The position numbers and the translations under genes are program-made. Under the pieces are notes generated by a model that did no database searches, had not been told where the DNA came from, and saw only the letters and a list, made by a program, of their open reading frames with translations. From Cyanobacteria bacterium OH_PDB_112 (lineage in GTDB: Bacteria; Cyanobacteriota; Vampirovibrionia; Gastranaerophilales; CAJFVJ01): a stretch of 10,382 nt of DNA. This document shows, piece after piece, positions 1 to 6,219 of this stretch (positions within the stretch are counted from its first letter, which is position 1; each line of letters opens with the position of its first letter). The stretch is taken from positions 1-10,382 of the forward strand of contig JAEWLZ010000124.1 in assembly GCA_023457295.1 (NCBI GenBank). The letters run 5' to 3'.

Positions 1-17
1 TCTGGCTCAGGGCACCA
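1..17 (+). tRNA. tRNA 3' end, truncated by the window edge
   Basis: The first 17 bases fit the end of a tRNA: the last base of a T-loop (1), a T-stem 3' strand CTGGC (2-6), a seven-base acceptor strand TCAGGGC (7-13), discriminator A (14) and an encoded CCA (15-17). A terminator hairpin follows five bases later, as expected for the end of a tRNA transcript. The missing 5' acceptor strand should read GCCCTGA. The anticodon is outside the window, so identity is unknown; an acceptor of this kind with discriminator A would suit tRNA-Thr or tRNA-Phe, but this is a guess. The call rests on 17 bases only. Confidence 0.6.
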
Positions 18-21
18 CTTT

Positions 22-50
22 AAGACCTCCTTGCGAGGTCTTTTTGTTTT
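22..50 (+). terminator. Rho-independent terminator after the tRNA
   Basis: A perfect 8-bp stem, AAGACCTC (22-29) with GAGGTCTT (35-42) around a 5-base loop, runs into a T-rich tract TTTTTGTTTT (41-50). The T-tract lies on the + strand side, so it terminates forward transcription from the tRNA. Confidence 0.85.
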
Positions 51-147
51 GCTTACCTTCGCCTGCTTTCTCTATTATTAGGTAAGGTTTTGGGACTTTG
101 TCCTCAACCATGTCAGATTCCGCTTCTTGGATTATTGCCCCACTCGA

Positions 148-202
148 AAGGTTAAGGCTTCATTTCATCCTTTTTTAAAAAAGGATTTAACTTCACAACC
201 TT
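148..202. repeat. Imperfect nested inverted repeat with perfect 20-bp core
   Basis: The core ATCCTTTTTT / AAAAAAGGAT (167-176, 177-186) is a perfect palindrome with no loop. Outside it, AAGGTT (148-153) faces AACCTT (197-202), separated from the core by arms that differ in length by about three bases and only partly match. It is not followed by a T-tract on either strand, so it is not a normal terminator. MITE-like or REP-like intergenic elements have this look, but no target-site duplication is evident. Confidence 0.45.
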
Positions 203-269
203 CCTCGCTAGACAGAGTTCACTTCGTTCAGCCGCAGACAAAATCCGCTTTGTAAACATTTCTTAATGT

Positions 270-298
270 TTTAAAAACAAATTTAGCAATAATATTAT
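270..298 (+). promoter_or_regulatory. Weak candidate promoter for the glycine-zipper gene
   Basis: TTTAAA (270-275) and TATTAT (293-298) are spaced by 17 bases and could serve as -35 and -10 boxes, placing the transcript start near 305, about 47 bases before the ATG at 352. The match is poor in the -35 box and the region is AT-rich, so chance is a real possibility. Confidence 0.25.
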
Positions 299-319
299 AA
301 AGCTTGTTTTTAATTAAGT

Positions 320-351
320 AAGGGAAATTATTTACAAGGGAAATTATATCA
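320..351 (+). repeat. Two tandem 16-nt units ending at the start codon
   Basis: AAGGGAAATTATTTAC (320-335) and AAGGGAAATTATATCA (336-351) share their first 12 bases, and the second ends immediately before the ATG at 352. Each unit carries AAGGG, a plausible Shine-Dalgarno core, so the duplication doubles the ribosome-binding motif. The functional copy would be AAGGG at 336-340, 11 bases from the start codon, a rather long spacing. Confidence 0.7.
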
Positions 352-1389
352 ATGGCAAGTTTTGCAGATATCGGAACATTAATATTCGGAACTTATGACA
401 CAAATCTGGGTCAACATTGGCTTGGTGATAAACTTGCTCATACAGTTATAAAAGACGGTAGCACAAAAAATATTAAATTAAACAAAAAAAATATATTCGG
501 CATAGGTTCAAACTTAGGACTAAAAGAGAATCAAATACACAGTATTTTTAATGATTTCAAAAAACCCGAAGAAGCCTTCAATGAAATAAAAAGAATGAAA
601 AATATTTCAAATGATGCAGACCTTATAAATGCGTTTAAAGGAAATTTAGGCGTAAAATACGGAACTAAAGGATTTGAACATACTTCTTTTATTGACCGTT
701 TCAAAATAAACTTTAATAAAGTTAAAAATGACGATTTAGTATACAGGATTTTTAAAGGTGAAAAATCTGTATTAAAAGAATTTTTCAAAGAAGTTGGTGA
801 AGCCGGCTCAAAACAAAAAAATCTTGCAAAATACGGAGCAAAAGCATTGAAAATCGCAGGAAAATCTCTTCCTTTAATTGGTGTTTTAAGCGTGTTAGTG
901 TTTGATGTTCCAAATGTTATAAAATCTTTCAATAACTATGGAGCAGGAGAAGGAATAAAAGAAACAGGAAGAACAGCCTTCAATCTGGCAGGATTTGCAG
1001 CAGGTACTGCTTTAGGCGCAACAATAGGTTCAGGACTTCCTATAATCGGAACTATTATAGGCGGTATCGTTGGTGGTATAGCAGGCGGTTTTGCAGGTAA
1101 ATTAATATTCGGCAAAGCTAAAGTAGACACACAAAGTGAAATAGAATCTTTGGGCGTTTCCAAAGAACAAGCCAAAACTATGGTCAAACAAGGCTATGAT
1201 ACCGAAGACATAAGAGAGAAAATGCTTGCTCAACAACAAATGGTTCAGCCTCAACAATTCGGAACATATTCAAATCCAACAGCATATAGAACTCCTATGT
1301 TAGCAAATAACGGTATTTCTTTGGGCGATGAAAATATGCTAAGCAACGGCATGAGTGCATACAGATACTATCAAGGCATGGTTGCTTAA
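352..1389 (+). CDS. Glycine-zipper protein of unknown function
   Basis: I do not recognise this 345-residue protein. It has no N-terminal signal peptide. Residues 1-170 are polar and lysine-rich (basic), with repeated short Asn/Lys/Phe-rich stretches. Residues 172-190 form a hydrophobic segment with an Asp inside it, and residues 213-254 are a long Gly/Ala/Ile zipper (GxxxG-type spacing), a pattern found in proteins that insert into membranes or pack helices tightly. Residues 258-296 look like a charged helical hairpin (SIESLGV..EQAKTMVKQGYDTEDI), and the last 50 are Gln/Asn/Tyr/Met-rich and probably disordered. It stands alone between a tRNA/repeat region and its own terminator. The ATG at 352 is chosen because of AAGGG at 336-340. 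A pore-forming, secreted-effector or envelope role is possible, but none is shown. Confidence 0.75.
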   Translation: MASFADIGTLIFGTYDTNLGQHWLGDKLAHTVIKDGSTKNIKLNKKNIFGIGSNLGLKENQIHSIFNDFKKPEEAFNEIKRMKNISNDADLINAFKGNLGVKYGTKGFEHTSFIDRFKINFNKVKNDDLVYRIFKGEKSVLKEFFKEVGEAGSKQKNLAKYGAKALKIAGKSLPLIGVLSVLVFDVPNVIKSFNNYGAGEGIKETGRTAFNLAGFAAGTALGATIGSGLPIIGTIIGGIVGGIAGGFAGKLIFGKAKVDTQSEIESLGVSKEQAKTMVKQGYDTEDIREKMLAQQQMVQPQQFGTYSNPTAYRTPMLANNGISLGDENMLSNGMSAYRYYQGMVA

Positions 1390-1418
1390 CTGAAAAAATT
1401 TACAAAAGTGTATTCCCT

Positions 1419-1443
1419 GACTCTCTTTAATGAGAGTTTTTTA
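1419..1443 (+). terminator. Rho-independent terminator of the glycine-zipper gene
   Basis: Stem ACTCTC (1420-1425) with GAGAGT (1432-1437) around loop TTTAAT, followed by six Ts (1437-1442). It lies 30 bases after the stop codon at 1387-1389, so the glycine-zipper gene is probably monocistronic. Confidence 0.75.
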
Positions 1444-1475
1444 TTGCTTAAATAAATTAAGGAAGCTTAATATTT

Positions 1476-1503
1476 TTGCCCTAAAAAAAGCCCGACATAT
1501 AAT
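1476..1503 (+). promoter_or_regulatory. Candidate sigma-70 promoter for transporter/LOG operon
   Basis: TTGCCC (1476-1481) and a consensus TATAAT (1498-1503), spaced by 16 bases, predict a start near 1510 and a leader of about 30 bases before the ATG at 1539. A second, weaker pair (TTGCTT 1444-1449, TAATAT 1468-1473, spacing 18) lies further upstream. The perfect -10 box makes the downstream one the better candidate, though the AT-rich context raises the chance rate. Confidence 0.45.
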
Positions 1504-1522
1504 TTTATTATATATACGGCTT
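1488..1522. promoter_or_regulatory. Imperfect palindrome covering -10 box (operator candidate)
   Basis: AAGCCCGACATATAAT (1488-1503) faces ATTATATATACGGCTT (1507-1522) around TTT; 13 of 16 positions pair. It covers the TATAAT box and the predicted transcript start, the usual position for a repressor-binding site. As RNA it could only partly form if transcription starts at about 1510. On the - strand it is followed by T7 (A-tract 1483-1489), so a reverse terminator is the alternative, but no reverse gene feeds it. Confidence 0.4.
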
Positions 1523-1538
1523 AAAAAGGAGAGCAAAA

Positions 1539-2891
1539 ATGGAAAAACAAAAATTGCCTATGCTTACAACTACGCAACTTTTAAACCTTTGTATAGGTTT
1601 TTTCGGCTTACAATTTGCATGGCAAATGAGAATAATATTATCAGGCCCGGTTACTGAATCTTTAGGGGCTTCACCTTTTATTTTCAGTCTTATTTGGCTG
1701 GCTGGTCCTATTACAGGTCTTGTTGTTCAACCTATTGTGGGAGCGATATCAGACAGTTGGGGAGTAAGAAAACCATTTTTATTAGCCGGTGCAATTCTTG
1801 CCAGTTTAGCTCTTTGGGGTTTTCCGTTTTCGAAAGAAATTGTTGAATTCTTCTCAAAAATAACTCATTTTTCTGTACCTGTTTGGGGTGCGCTTTTAGT
1901 TGCAGCTTTATTTATTTGGATTATTGATGCTTGCGTTAATGCTGCACAAGGTCCTTACAGGGCTCTTATTCCTGATATAGCACCTGAAGAACAACATTCT
2001 TTGGCAAATTCTTATATCAGTTTTGCAATAGGACTTGGTTCTGTAATTGCAGCAGGCACTGCTCCTTTTTTAAGCAAATTTGCCCACTATACAATGAGTA
2101 TTCAATCTCAGTTTATTATGGCAGCCCTTGCTTTCACTCTTGGAATGCTTTGGACTTGCACTATGGTCAAAGAAAGAAAAACAGAAAAAAAAGCTGATGA
2201 ACCACAAGAAAAAATTAGCTTTATAGACTCTCTCAAAAGCTTCTTTAACGCATCACCGGAAATTTATAAAATTTGCACATTACAATTTTTCACATGGATT
2301 GGAATTATGAGCATGTTTATATATTTTACACAGTTTGCTGTACACAATGTATTCGGAGTTCCTGACCTTGCAGGAGCAACAGAGGCAATGAAACAGACCT
2401 TTGCCGCCGCAAAAGCTCAAGGCGAATTATTCTCTGGGGCATGCTTTACATGGTTTAACCTTGTATGTTTCATCGTTTCTATTCCCATAGGCGTTTTGGC
2501 TTCAAAGTTCGGAAACAAAAAAATTCATATGCTAGCTTTATCAAGTATGGGAGCTGCTTTTATAACTATGGCATTTACTAAAAATCCTGTTATTATAACG
2601 GCCCTTATGTCATTAGCAGGGATAGGCTGGGCATCAACTTTGGCATTACCTTTTGCTATGTTGTCAGAATTCATAAAAAAAGGAACCGAAGGCTCTGTTA
2701 TGGGTATTTTTAATATATTTATTGCAGGACCTCAAGTACTTGTTTGCACTTTATTGGGATACATAATTATGAAAAGCCCTGTAAAAGGCAACGTTTTGAA
2801 TTATCACTGGGAATATGCATTCTTAATTGGAGGTGCTTCAATTTTAATTGCAGCTTTAATGACAACTTTAATTAATGAAAAAAGAGCCTAA
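1539..2891 (+). CDS. SLC45/GPH-like MFS sugar transporter
   Basis: A 450-residue, roughly 12-helix inner-membrane protein of the major facilitator superfamily, closest by motif to bacterial SLC45-type (sucrose/maltose-proton symporter-like) proteins. The diagnostic stretch is LAGPITGLVVQPIVGAISD at 54-72 followed by the WGVRKPF version of MFS motif A (74-80); a second signature is D130 with NAAQGPYRALIPD at 134-146. Residues 210-226 are the charged cytoplasmic loop between the two six-helix halves, and 266-300 a long outer loop. Compared with the usual family motif (SDxxxxRxGRRRPF) the loop after D72 is shorter and lacks two arginines. AAGGAG at 1526-1531, 7 bases from the ATG, fixes the start. 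The LOG gene follows after 18 bases, so the two are probably cotranscribed. Substrate cannot be read from sequence; a disaccharide is the family-based guess. Confidence 0.88.
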   Translation: MEKQKLPMLTTTQLLNLCIGFFGLQFAWQMRIILSGPVTESLGASPFIFSLIWLAGPITGLVVQPIVGAISDSWGVRKPFLLAGAILASLALWGFPFSKEIVEFFSKITHFSVPVWGALLVAALFIWIIDACVNAAQGPYRALIPDIAPEEQHSLANSYISFAIGLGSVIAAGTAPFLSKFAHYTMSIQSQFIMAALAFTLGMLWTCTMVKERKTEKKADEPQEKISFIDSLKSFFNASPEIYKICTLQFFTWIGIMSMFIYFTQFAVHNVFGVPDLAGATEAMKQTFAAAKAQGELFSGACFTWFNLVCFIVSIPIGVLASKFGNKKIHMLALSSMGAAFITMAFTKNPVIITALMSLAGIGWASTLALPFAMLSEFIKKGTEGSVMGIFNIFIAGPQVLVCTLLGYIIMKSPVKGNVLNYHWEYAFLIGGASILIAALMTTLINEKRA

Positions 2892-2909
2892 CATTCAGGA
2901 GAAAAACTC

Positions 2910-3491
2910 ATGAAAATTTGCGTTTATTGTTCATCTAGTGACAAATTAGACGATAAATATTTTTCTATTGCAAAAAAACTGGGAGAACTAATAGGAAGCA
3001 AAGGGCATGATTTTGTTTTCGGGGGCGGATGTGTAGGATTAATGGGAGAAGTCGCGCGCAATGCAAAAAACAATAACAGCAAAATATACGGCGTTATTCC
3101 CGAAAAACTTAACCAGTATAATATTTGCTATGAAGGTTGTGATGAATTAGTCGTGACAAAAAATATGCGTGACAGAAAACAAATCATGGATGAACTTTCG
3201 GATGCTTTTATCGCACTTCCGGGAGGTTTTGGAACCTTGGAAGAAATATCTGAGATGATAACGGGAAAACAGCTTGGATTTCATGAAAAACCACTTGTAA
3301 TCTTAGATATAGACGGTTTTTATTCTCCTCTTTTTGATTTTTTTGAAAAAATGTATAAAGAAAACTTTGCCAAAGAAAGCTGTAAAAATTTATATTACAT
3401 AACATCTTCTCCTGAAGATGCCTTAAAATATCTTGAAGAGTATACACCTTCAGATATTCCTTTAAAATGGTCAACAGTAAAAAACTCTTAA
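2910..3491 (+). CDS. LOG-family nucleotide 5'-monophosphate phosphoribohydrolase
   Basis: A 193-residue cytosolic Rossmann-fold enzyme of the LOG family (TIGR00730), at its usual length. Characterised members hydrolyse cytokinin riboside 5'-monophosphates, or AMP and related nucleotides, to base plus ribose 5-phosphate. Visible signatures: N-terminal strand ICVYCSSS (3-10), GGGCVGLMG (38-46), the catalytic/phosphate-binding MRDRK (86-90) and the hallmark PGGFGTLEE (104-112), where Arg89 and Glu112 correspond to the conserved active-site pair. AGGAG at 2897-2901, 8 bases before the ATG, supports the start. It lies 18 bases after the transporter and shares its terminator, so the pair may act together in uptake and salvage, though this is only inferred from proximity. 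In bacteria without plants the physiological substrate is usually unknown. Confidence 0.93.
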   Translation: MKICVYCSSSDKLDDKYFSIAKKLGELIGSKGHDFVFGGGCVGLMGEVARNAKNNNSKIYGVIPEKLNQYNICYEGCDELVVTKNMRDRKQIMDELSDAFIALPGGFGTLEEISEMITGKQLGFHEKPLVILDIDGFYSPLFDFFEKMYKENFAKESCKNLYYITSSPEDALKYLEEYTPSDIPLKWSTVKNS

Positions 3492-3492
3492 A

Positions 3493-3519
3493 AAAAACCG
3501 CCTTTTAAAGGCGGTTTTT
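3493..3519. terminator. Bidirectional terminator between convergent operons
   Basis: CCGCCTT (3498-3504) pairs with AAGGCGG (3508-3514), extended by A5 (3493-3497) against T5 (3515-3519). The arrangement gives a GC-rich hairpin followed by Ts on both strands. It serves the LOG gene from the left (stop at 3489-3491) and the DUF1292 gene from the right (stop at 3536-3538). Confidence 0.9.
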
Positions 3520-3535
3520 AAACATTAAATATTAA

Positions 3536-3850
3536 TTATTCTTCGTCTTCTTCATCTTCATCAAAATCTGCGTTCAATTCAGCTTCCACAAAGGCAGAAA
3601 CTTTTTCAAACTCTTCTTCATCTTCAATTGTTTCAAAGACATAACCTTCGCCATCTTTTATAAGACGCATAATTGCAAGTTCCTGTTCTTCAGAGTCTTC
3701 GGTTGTTTCATCTTCTACATAAAGTAAAATACCGTACTCTTGTTCATCAACTTCAATAATATCAATAAGTTCAAAGTTATGAAGATTTCCATCTTCATCT
3801 TCTGTTTGGATTAACTGGTTATCCAATTCCAATTCTTCAAAATCTGTCAT
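3536..3850 (-). CDS. DUF1292 family small acidic protein
   Basis: A 104-residue, very acidic protein: by hand count 43 Asp/Glu against three Lys/Arg (62, 65, 83). The core at about 15-75 has the DUF1292 pattern: an EDGNxxxFELIDIIEVDEQEYGILLY strand pair, then a second strand pair with IMRLI and YVFETI, then the E-rich helix. The C-terminal tail is almost pure Asp/Glu. The family (YrzB in Bacillus) has no established function. In Firmicutes it sits directly downstream of ruvX, exactly as here, which strongly supports the call. Its ATG overlaps the RuvX stop by one base (TAATG), and AAAGGAG lies 7 bases upstream, inside ruvX. It is the last gene of the operon, followed by the bidirectional terminator. 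Confidence 0.88.
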   Translation of the reverse strand: MTDFEELELDNQLIQTEDEDGNLHNFELIDIIEVDEQEYGILLYVEDETTEDSEEQELAIMRLIKDGEGYVFETIEDEEEFEKVSAFVEAELNADFDEDEEDEE

Positions 3851-4266
3851 TATTTACTCCTTTTGCTTATAAATTGCTGTAATATCAACTCAGCCGACAT
3901 CATATCCACAAGTTCTTTATTTTTTGTATATTTTTTACCTTGTTTTGCCAAAATTTGTTCAGCTTCAAAACTTGTCAACCTTTCATCTTCAAAGCATACC
4001 TCAAGTTTAGCATCAACTTCAAGCTTTTTTGCGAAATCTTGACAATTTTGTGCCTGATGTCCTAAAGTTCCGTCCATATTATACGGAAGCCCGACAACTA
4101 CTGTAGAAATCCCATATTCTTTACATATAGCTGCTATTTCTGATATGGCCTTATCTTCGGGTATTCTGGAAAGAGCAATCAAAGACCTTGTGGTAATTAA
4201 TAAAGGATCACAAATAGCTATTCCTATCCTTTTTTCTCCGACATCAATCCCTAAATACCTCTGCAT
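3850..4266 (-). CDS. ruvX: RuvX (YqgF) Holliday-junction resolvase-like / pre-16S rRNA nuclease
   Basis: A 138-residue RNase H-fold protein at normal family length. YqgF/RuvX is an essential or near-essential bacterial nuclease, implicated in maturing the 5' end of 16S rRNA and first proposed as a Holliday-junction resolvase. Signatures: LGIDVGEKRIGIA (5-17, Asp8 catalytic), VVVGLPYNMDGTLGHQA (57-73), FEDERLTSFEAE (92-103) with the catalytic Glu in that motif, and D121 in VDMMSAELILQ. All expected acidic residues are present. Its ATG at 4266 shares one base with the upstream HEAT gene stop (TGATG); no clear Shine-Dalgarno site is visible (GGGTTGG is the best upstream), suggesting it is translated by coupling. 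It is followed by DUF1292, matching the Firmicutes yrrK-yrzB order. Confidence 0.94.
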   Translation of the reverse strand: MQRYLGIDVGEKRIGIAICDPLLITTRSLIALSRIPEDKAISEIAAICKEYGISTVVVGLPYNMDGTLGHQAQNCQDFAKKLEVDAKLEVCFEDERLTSFEAEQILAKQGKKYTKNKELVDMMSAELILQQFISKRSK

Positions 4267-5903
4267 CAGCCAACCCAGCTTAACTTTAAATCGGAAATTA
4301 TAATTTCCAATTTTTCAGGCGAAAACACCGATTCATACTTTTGAACAGGCTTAGCAAAAATATTAGCTTCTATGGCAGAATTCATATCAAAAGAAGCCTG
4401 TTCACGCAAGAAAAGCTCATATACCGATTTTCGAATAATCCATGTGAAAAGTTCGCATTCCAAAGGACTTTTAATATTTTTTAATTGCAAAGCTAAAAGT
4501 GCTATATTATCACGCAAAACAATTTCTTCTCTTAAATTCAATAAATACATTGTATTTAAAAGCCTTTGATAATAAATTTTTCGCATTTTAGAGTCAAAGA
4601 CATCTTCAACAACTTTTGATATTTTTTCATCGAGTTCCTTACTGACTATAAAATCTTGAACCAAAATTTCATCAAAAAATTTATCAACTTTTTCATTATC
4701 TTCCGAATCAAAAAACCATTGCGCAAAAACATCGCTATCAACTAATATCGGATAATTAACCGCTTTTAAACCTTCTGAATATTCTTTTGCTTTTTTTTCG
4801 AAATCATAAGAAAAATCTTCAATATCAAAAAATAAAGACTTCCATGCCAAGTATTCATAAGGCAAAGCCACTTGGTTAAGCCGTGAAAGCTTTTCAGAGT
4901 CCAACAAACATTTTTTGGCAAAAGATGGCGGGATTTTCACATTGACAGAATCCCTTGAATAGCTAGCAACTATTCTTGCAAATTCATCTTTCGAAAGAGA
5001 ATAAAAGCCAAAACATTCTAAAATCCCGTCAGTATCATTAATTACAACACTGAACATTTGTACATTTTCATCATCAGAAAATCTTGAAAAAATAATTCCC
5101 TGATTTCCCATTCCATCAACAGGTGAAATATAACACTCATACGGGGAAGAACTTTCACACACAAGAACTTCAATACTGGAATCATAATCCGTAACACCTG
5201 CCAAACGAAGTTTTTTAAGAGCAATATCAGCCAATTTTACAAGGCTTGAATCTTTAGAAAATTCAACAACATTTTTCAAAGACAAAACAGCGCTTTTTGT
5301 CTTAGTATTACCCAAAACTTTTATAATAAATTCTTTAATTTCAAAATCATCTGAAGAATCCAAAATAGGGGCTAAAATATTTACAAGCCTATCCCCTTGA
5401 TAATCTTCTTCTAATGACTTCACTAAATTAATACGTTCTTCTTTAGGTAAAGCAAAAAGAAAATCCAAAAAATCTATTTGAACCTCAGGATTTACGAGTG
5501 CAATATCCAAAAGCTTCTTAGTTTCGGCATCTATAAGTTCCATAGGATTTTCAAGATAATTTACCAAATCTTCCGGTCGAATTTTTTCACCAAAAATTCG
5601 AAGTAAAGTGCAAGACATTTCTTTTACTTTGTCTTGTATATTTTTATCTTTTATATATTCCCAAAGATCAGCCTTAACATCTTCAGAAGCAATCAATTCG
5701 GTTATCAAAAAAGCTATTTTTTCGATTTTATCATCATCTTCCGAATTCAATTCTTTTACTAAAATTTGTTGCAAAAATTCCCTGTCTTCAAAATTTTTCA
5801 ACTCAAAAAAAAGATTTTCTTGCTCTTTTTTATTTAGAGCATTTATGTCTAATTTGTTTATTAATTCAATAATTTTGGCTCTTATTTGCAACTTGGATGA
5901 CAT
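4266..5903 (-). CDS. HEAT-like alpha-solenoid protein of unknown function
   Basis: A 545-residue soluble protein with no signal peptide or membrane segment. Residues 1-235 are helical with degenerate HEAT-like pairs; the clearest is around 187-235 (FEIKEFIIKVLGN.. followed by SSLVKLADIALKKLRLAG). Residues 245-305 break the pattern and look beta-rich (YECYISPVDGMGNQGIIF, then SVVINDTDGILECFGFYSL), a segment I associate with a conserved non-HEAT domain in other HEAT-containing proteins, without being able to name it. Residues 325-545 are again helical. No catalytic motif is seen. It sits between a ClpX-type zinc finger and RuvX with one-base overlaps on both sides (TAATG and TGATG), so a scaffold or adaptor role in the same process is plausible but inferred. 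The start has a modest GAGG about 9 bases upstream. Confidence 0.75.
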   Translation of the reverse strand: MSSKLQIRAKIIELINKLDINALNKKEQENLFFELKNFEDREFLQQILVKELNSEDDDKIEKIAFLITELIASEDVKADLWEYIKDKNIQDKVKEMSCTLLRIFGEKIRPEDLVNYLENPMELIDAETKKLLDIALVNPEVQIDFLDFLFALPKEERINLVKSLEEDYQGDRLVNILAPILDSSDDFEIKEFIIKVLGNTKTKSAVLSLKNVVEFSKDSSLVKLADIALKKLRLAGVTDYDSSIEVLVCESSSPYECYISPVDGMGNQGIIFSRFSDDENVQMFSVVINDTDGILECFGFYSLSKDEFARIVASYSRDSVNVKIPPSFAKKCLLDSEKLSRLNQVALPYEYLAWKSLFFDIEDFSYDFEKKAKEYSEGLKAVNYPILVDSDVFAQWFFDSEDNEKVDKFFDEILVQDFIVSKELDEKISKVVEDVFDSKMRKIYYQRLLNTMYLLNLREEIVLRDNIALLALQLKNIKSPLECELFTWIIRKSVYELFLREQASFDMNSAIEANIFAKPVQKYESVFSPEKLEIIISDLKLSWVG

Positions 5904-6187
5904 TACTTTCTTGCCTCACTCCAAAAAATATCCAAAACTTTTCTTGCTTCTTTAGAAATAACTTCATCTCCCTGTAAAATCAAATACTGCACACAAATCA
6001 AAGTACATTCCGAACAAATATTAACCCCGGGACCTTTTATCATTTTGATAACCTGATGGTTAGGTCTTTTGCAAAAAGAACAATAAACAGGTGCTTCCTG
6101 CTCTTTAACTTCATCCAAAATATCTTCTTCATTTTTATGTTTTTCTCTTGCCGCCCCTAGCGAAACTACCTTTTCTTCATCAGACAT
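5903..6187 (-). CDS. Stand-alone ClpX-type C4 zinc-finger protein
   Basis: A 94-residue protein carrying the zinc-binding domain otherwise found at the N terminus of ClpX: C36-x2-C39, 18 residues, C58-x2-C61, with the family sequence KMIKGPGVNICSECTLIC between the cysteine pairs. The spacing is identical to that of ClpX. There is no AAA+ ATPase part: the protein stops after one further helix (about 75-93). A charged 30-residue tail precedes the finger. In ClpX this domain dimerises and binds adaptors and some substrates; a free copy could act as an adaptor, competitor or simple zinc-ribbon regulator. It is the first gene of the four-gene operon ending in DUF1292; its stop overlaps the HEAT start (TAATG). 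GGAG, 7 bases before the ATG, supports the start. Confidence 0.85.
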   Translation of the reverse strand: MSDEEKVVSLGAAREKHKNEEDILDEVKEQEAPVYCSFCKRPNHQVIKMIKGPGVNICSECTLICVQYLILQGDEVISKEARKVLDIFWSEARK

Positions 6188-6219
6188 TTTCCATCTCCAT
6201 CAAAAACTTATCTTTATTA

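Larger units (their letters stand above)
51..351. other. Non-coding region, G+C-elevated then AT-rich
   Basis: No convincing gene is present. By hand count 51-250 is about 42% G+C, clearly above the neighbouring genes, while 260-351 is AT-rich and looks like an ordinary promoter/leader. The G+C-elevated part contains a small hairpin (GGAC 93-96 with GTCC 100-103, flanked by GGTT 86-89 and AACC 106-109), a perfect 20-bp palindrome at 167-186, and the remote pair AAGGTT 148-153 / AACCTT 197-202. It may be a dispersed intergenic repeat, a decayed mobile element or a structured RNA; the sequence alone does not decide. Confidence 0.5.

Noticed and set aside
1..17. Possible attachment site at the tRNA 3' end
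   Set aside because: No second copy of CTGGCTCAGGGCACCA was seen in the window, and there is no integrase.
110..178. Small forward open frame of 22 codons starting MSDSASWIIAPLERL
   Set aside because: No ribosome-binding site, ends inside the palindrome, and has no recognisable features; probably fortuitous.
531..1187. Reverse-strand frames opposite the glycine-zipper gene
   Set aside because: Mirror images of biased codon use (Pro-rich opposite Gly-rich); no ribosome sites.
1483..1522. Reverse-strand terminator upstream of the transporter
   Set aside because: The T-tract geometry fits, but no reverse-strand gene lies to its right within reach; operator reading preferred.
1430..1657. Forward open frame overlapping the transporter start
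   Set aside because: It begins inside the terminator loop, lacks a ribosome site, and overlaps the well-supported transporter in another frame.
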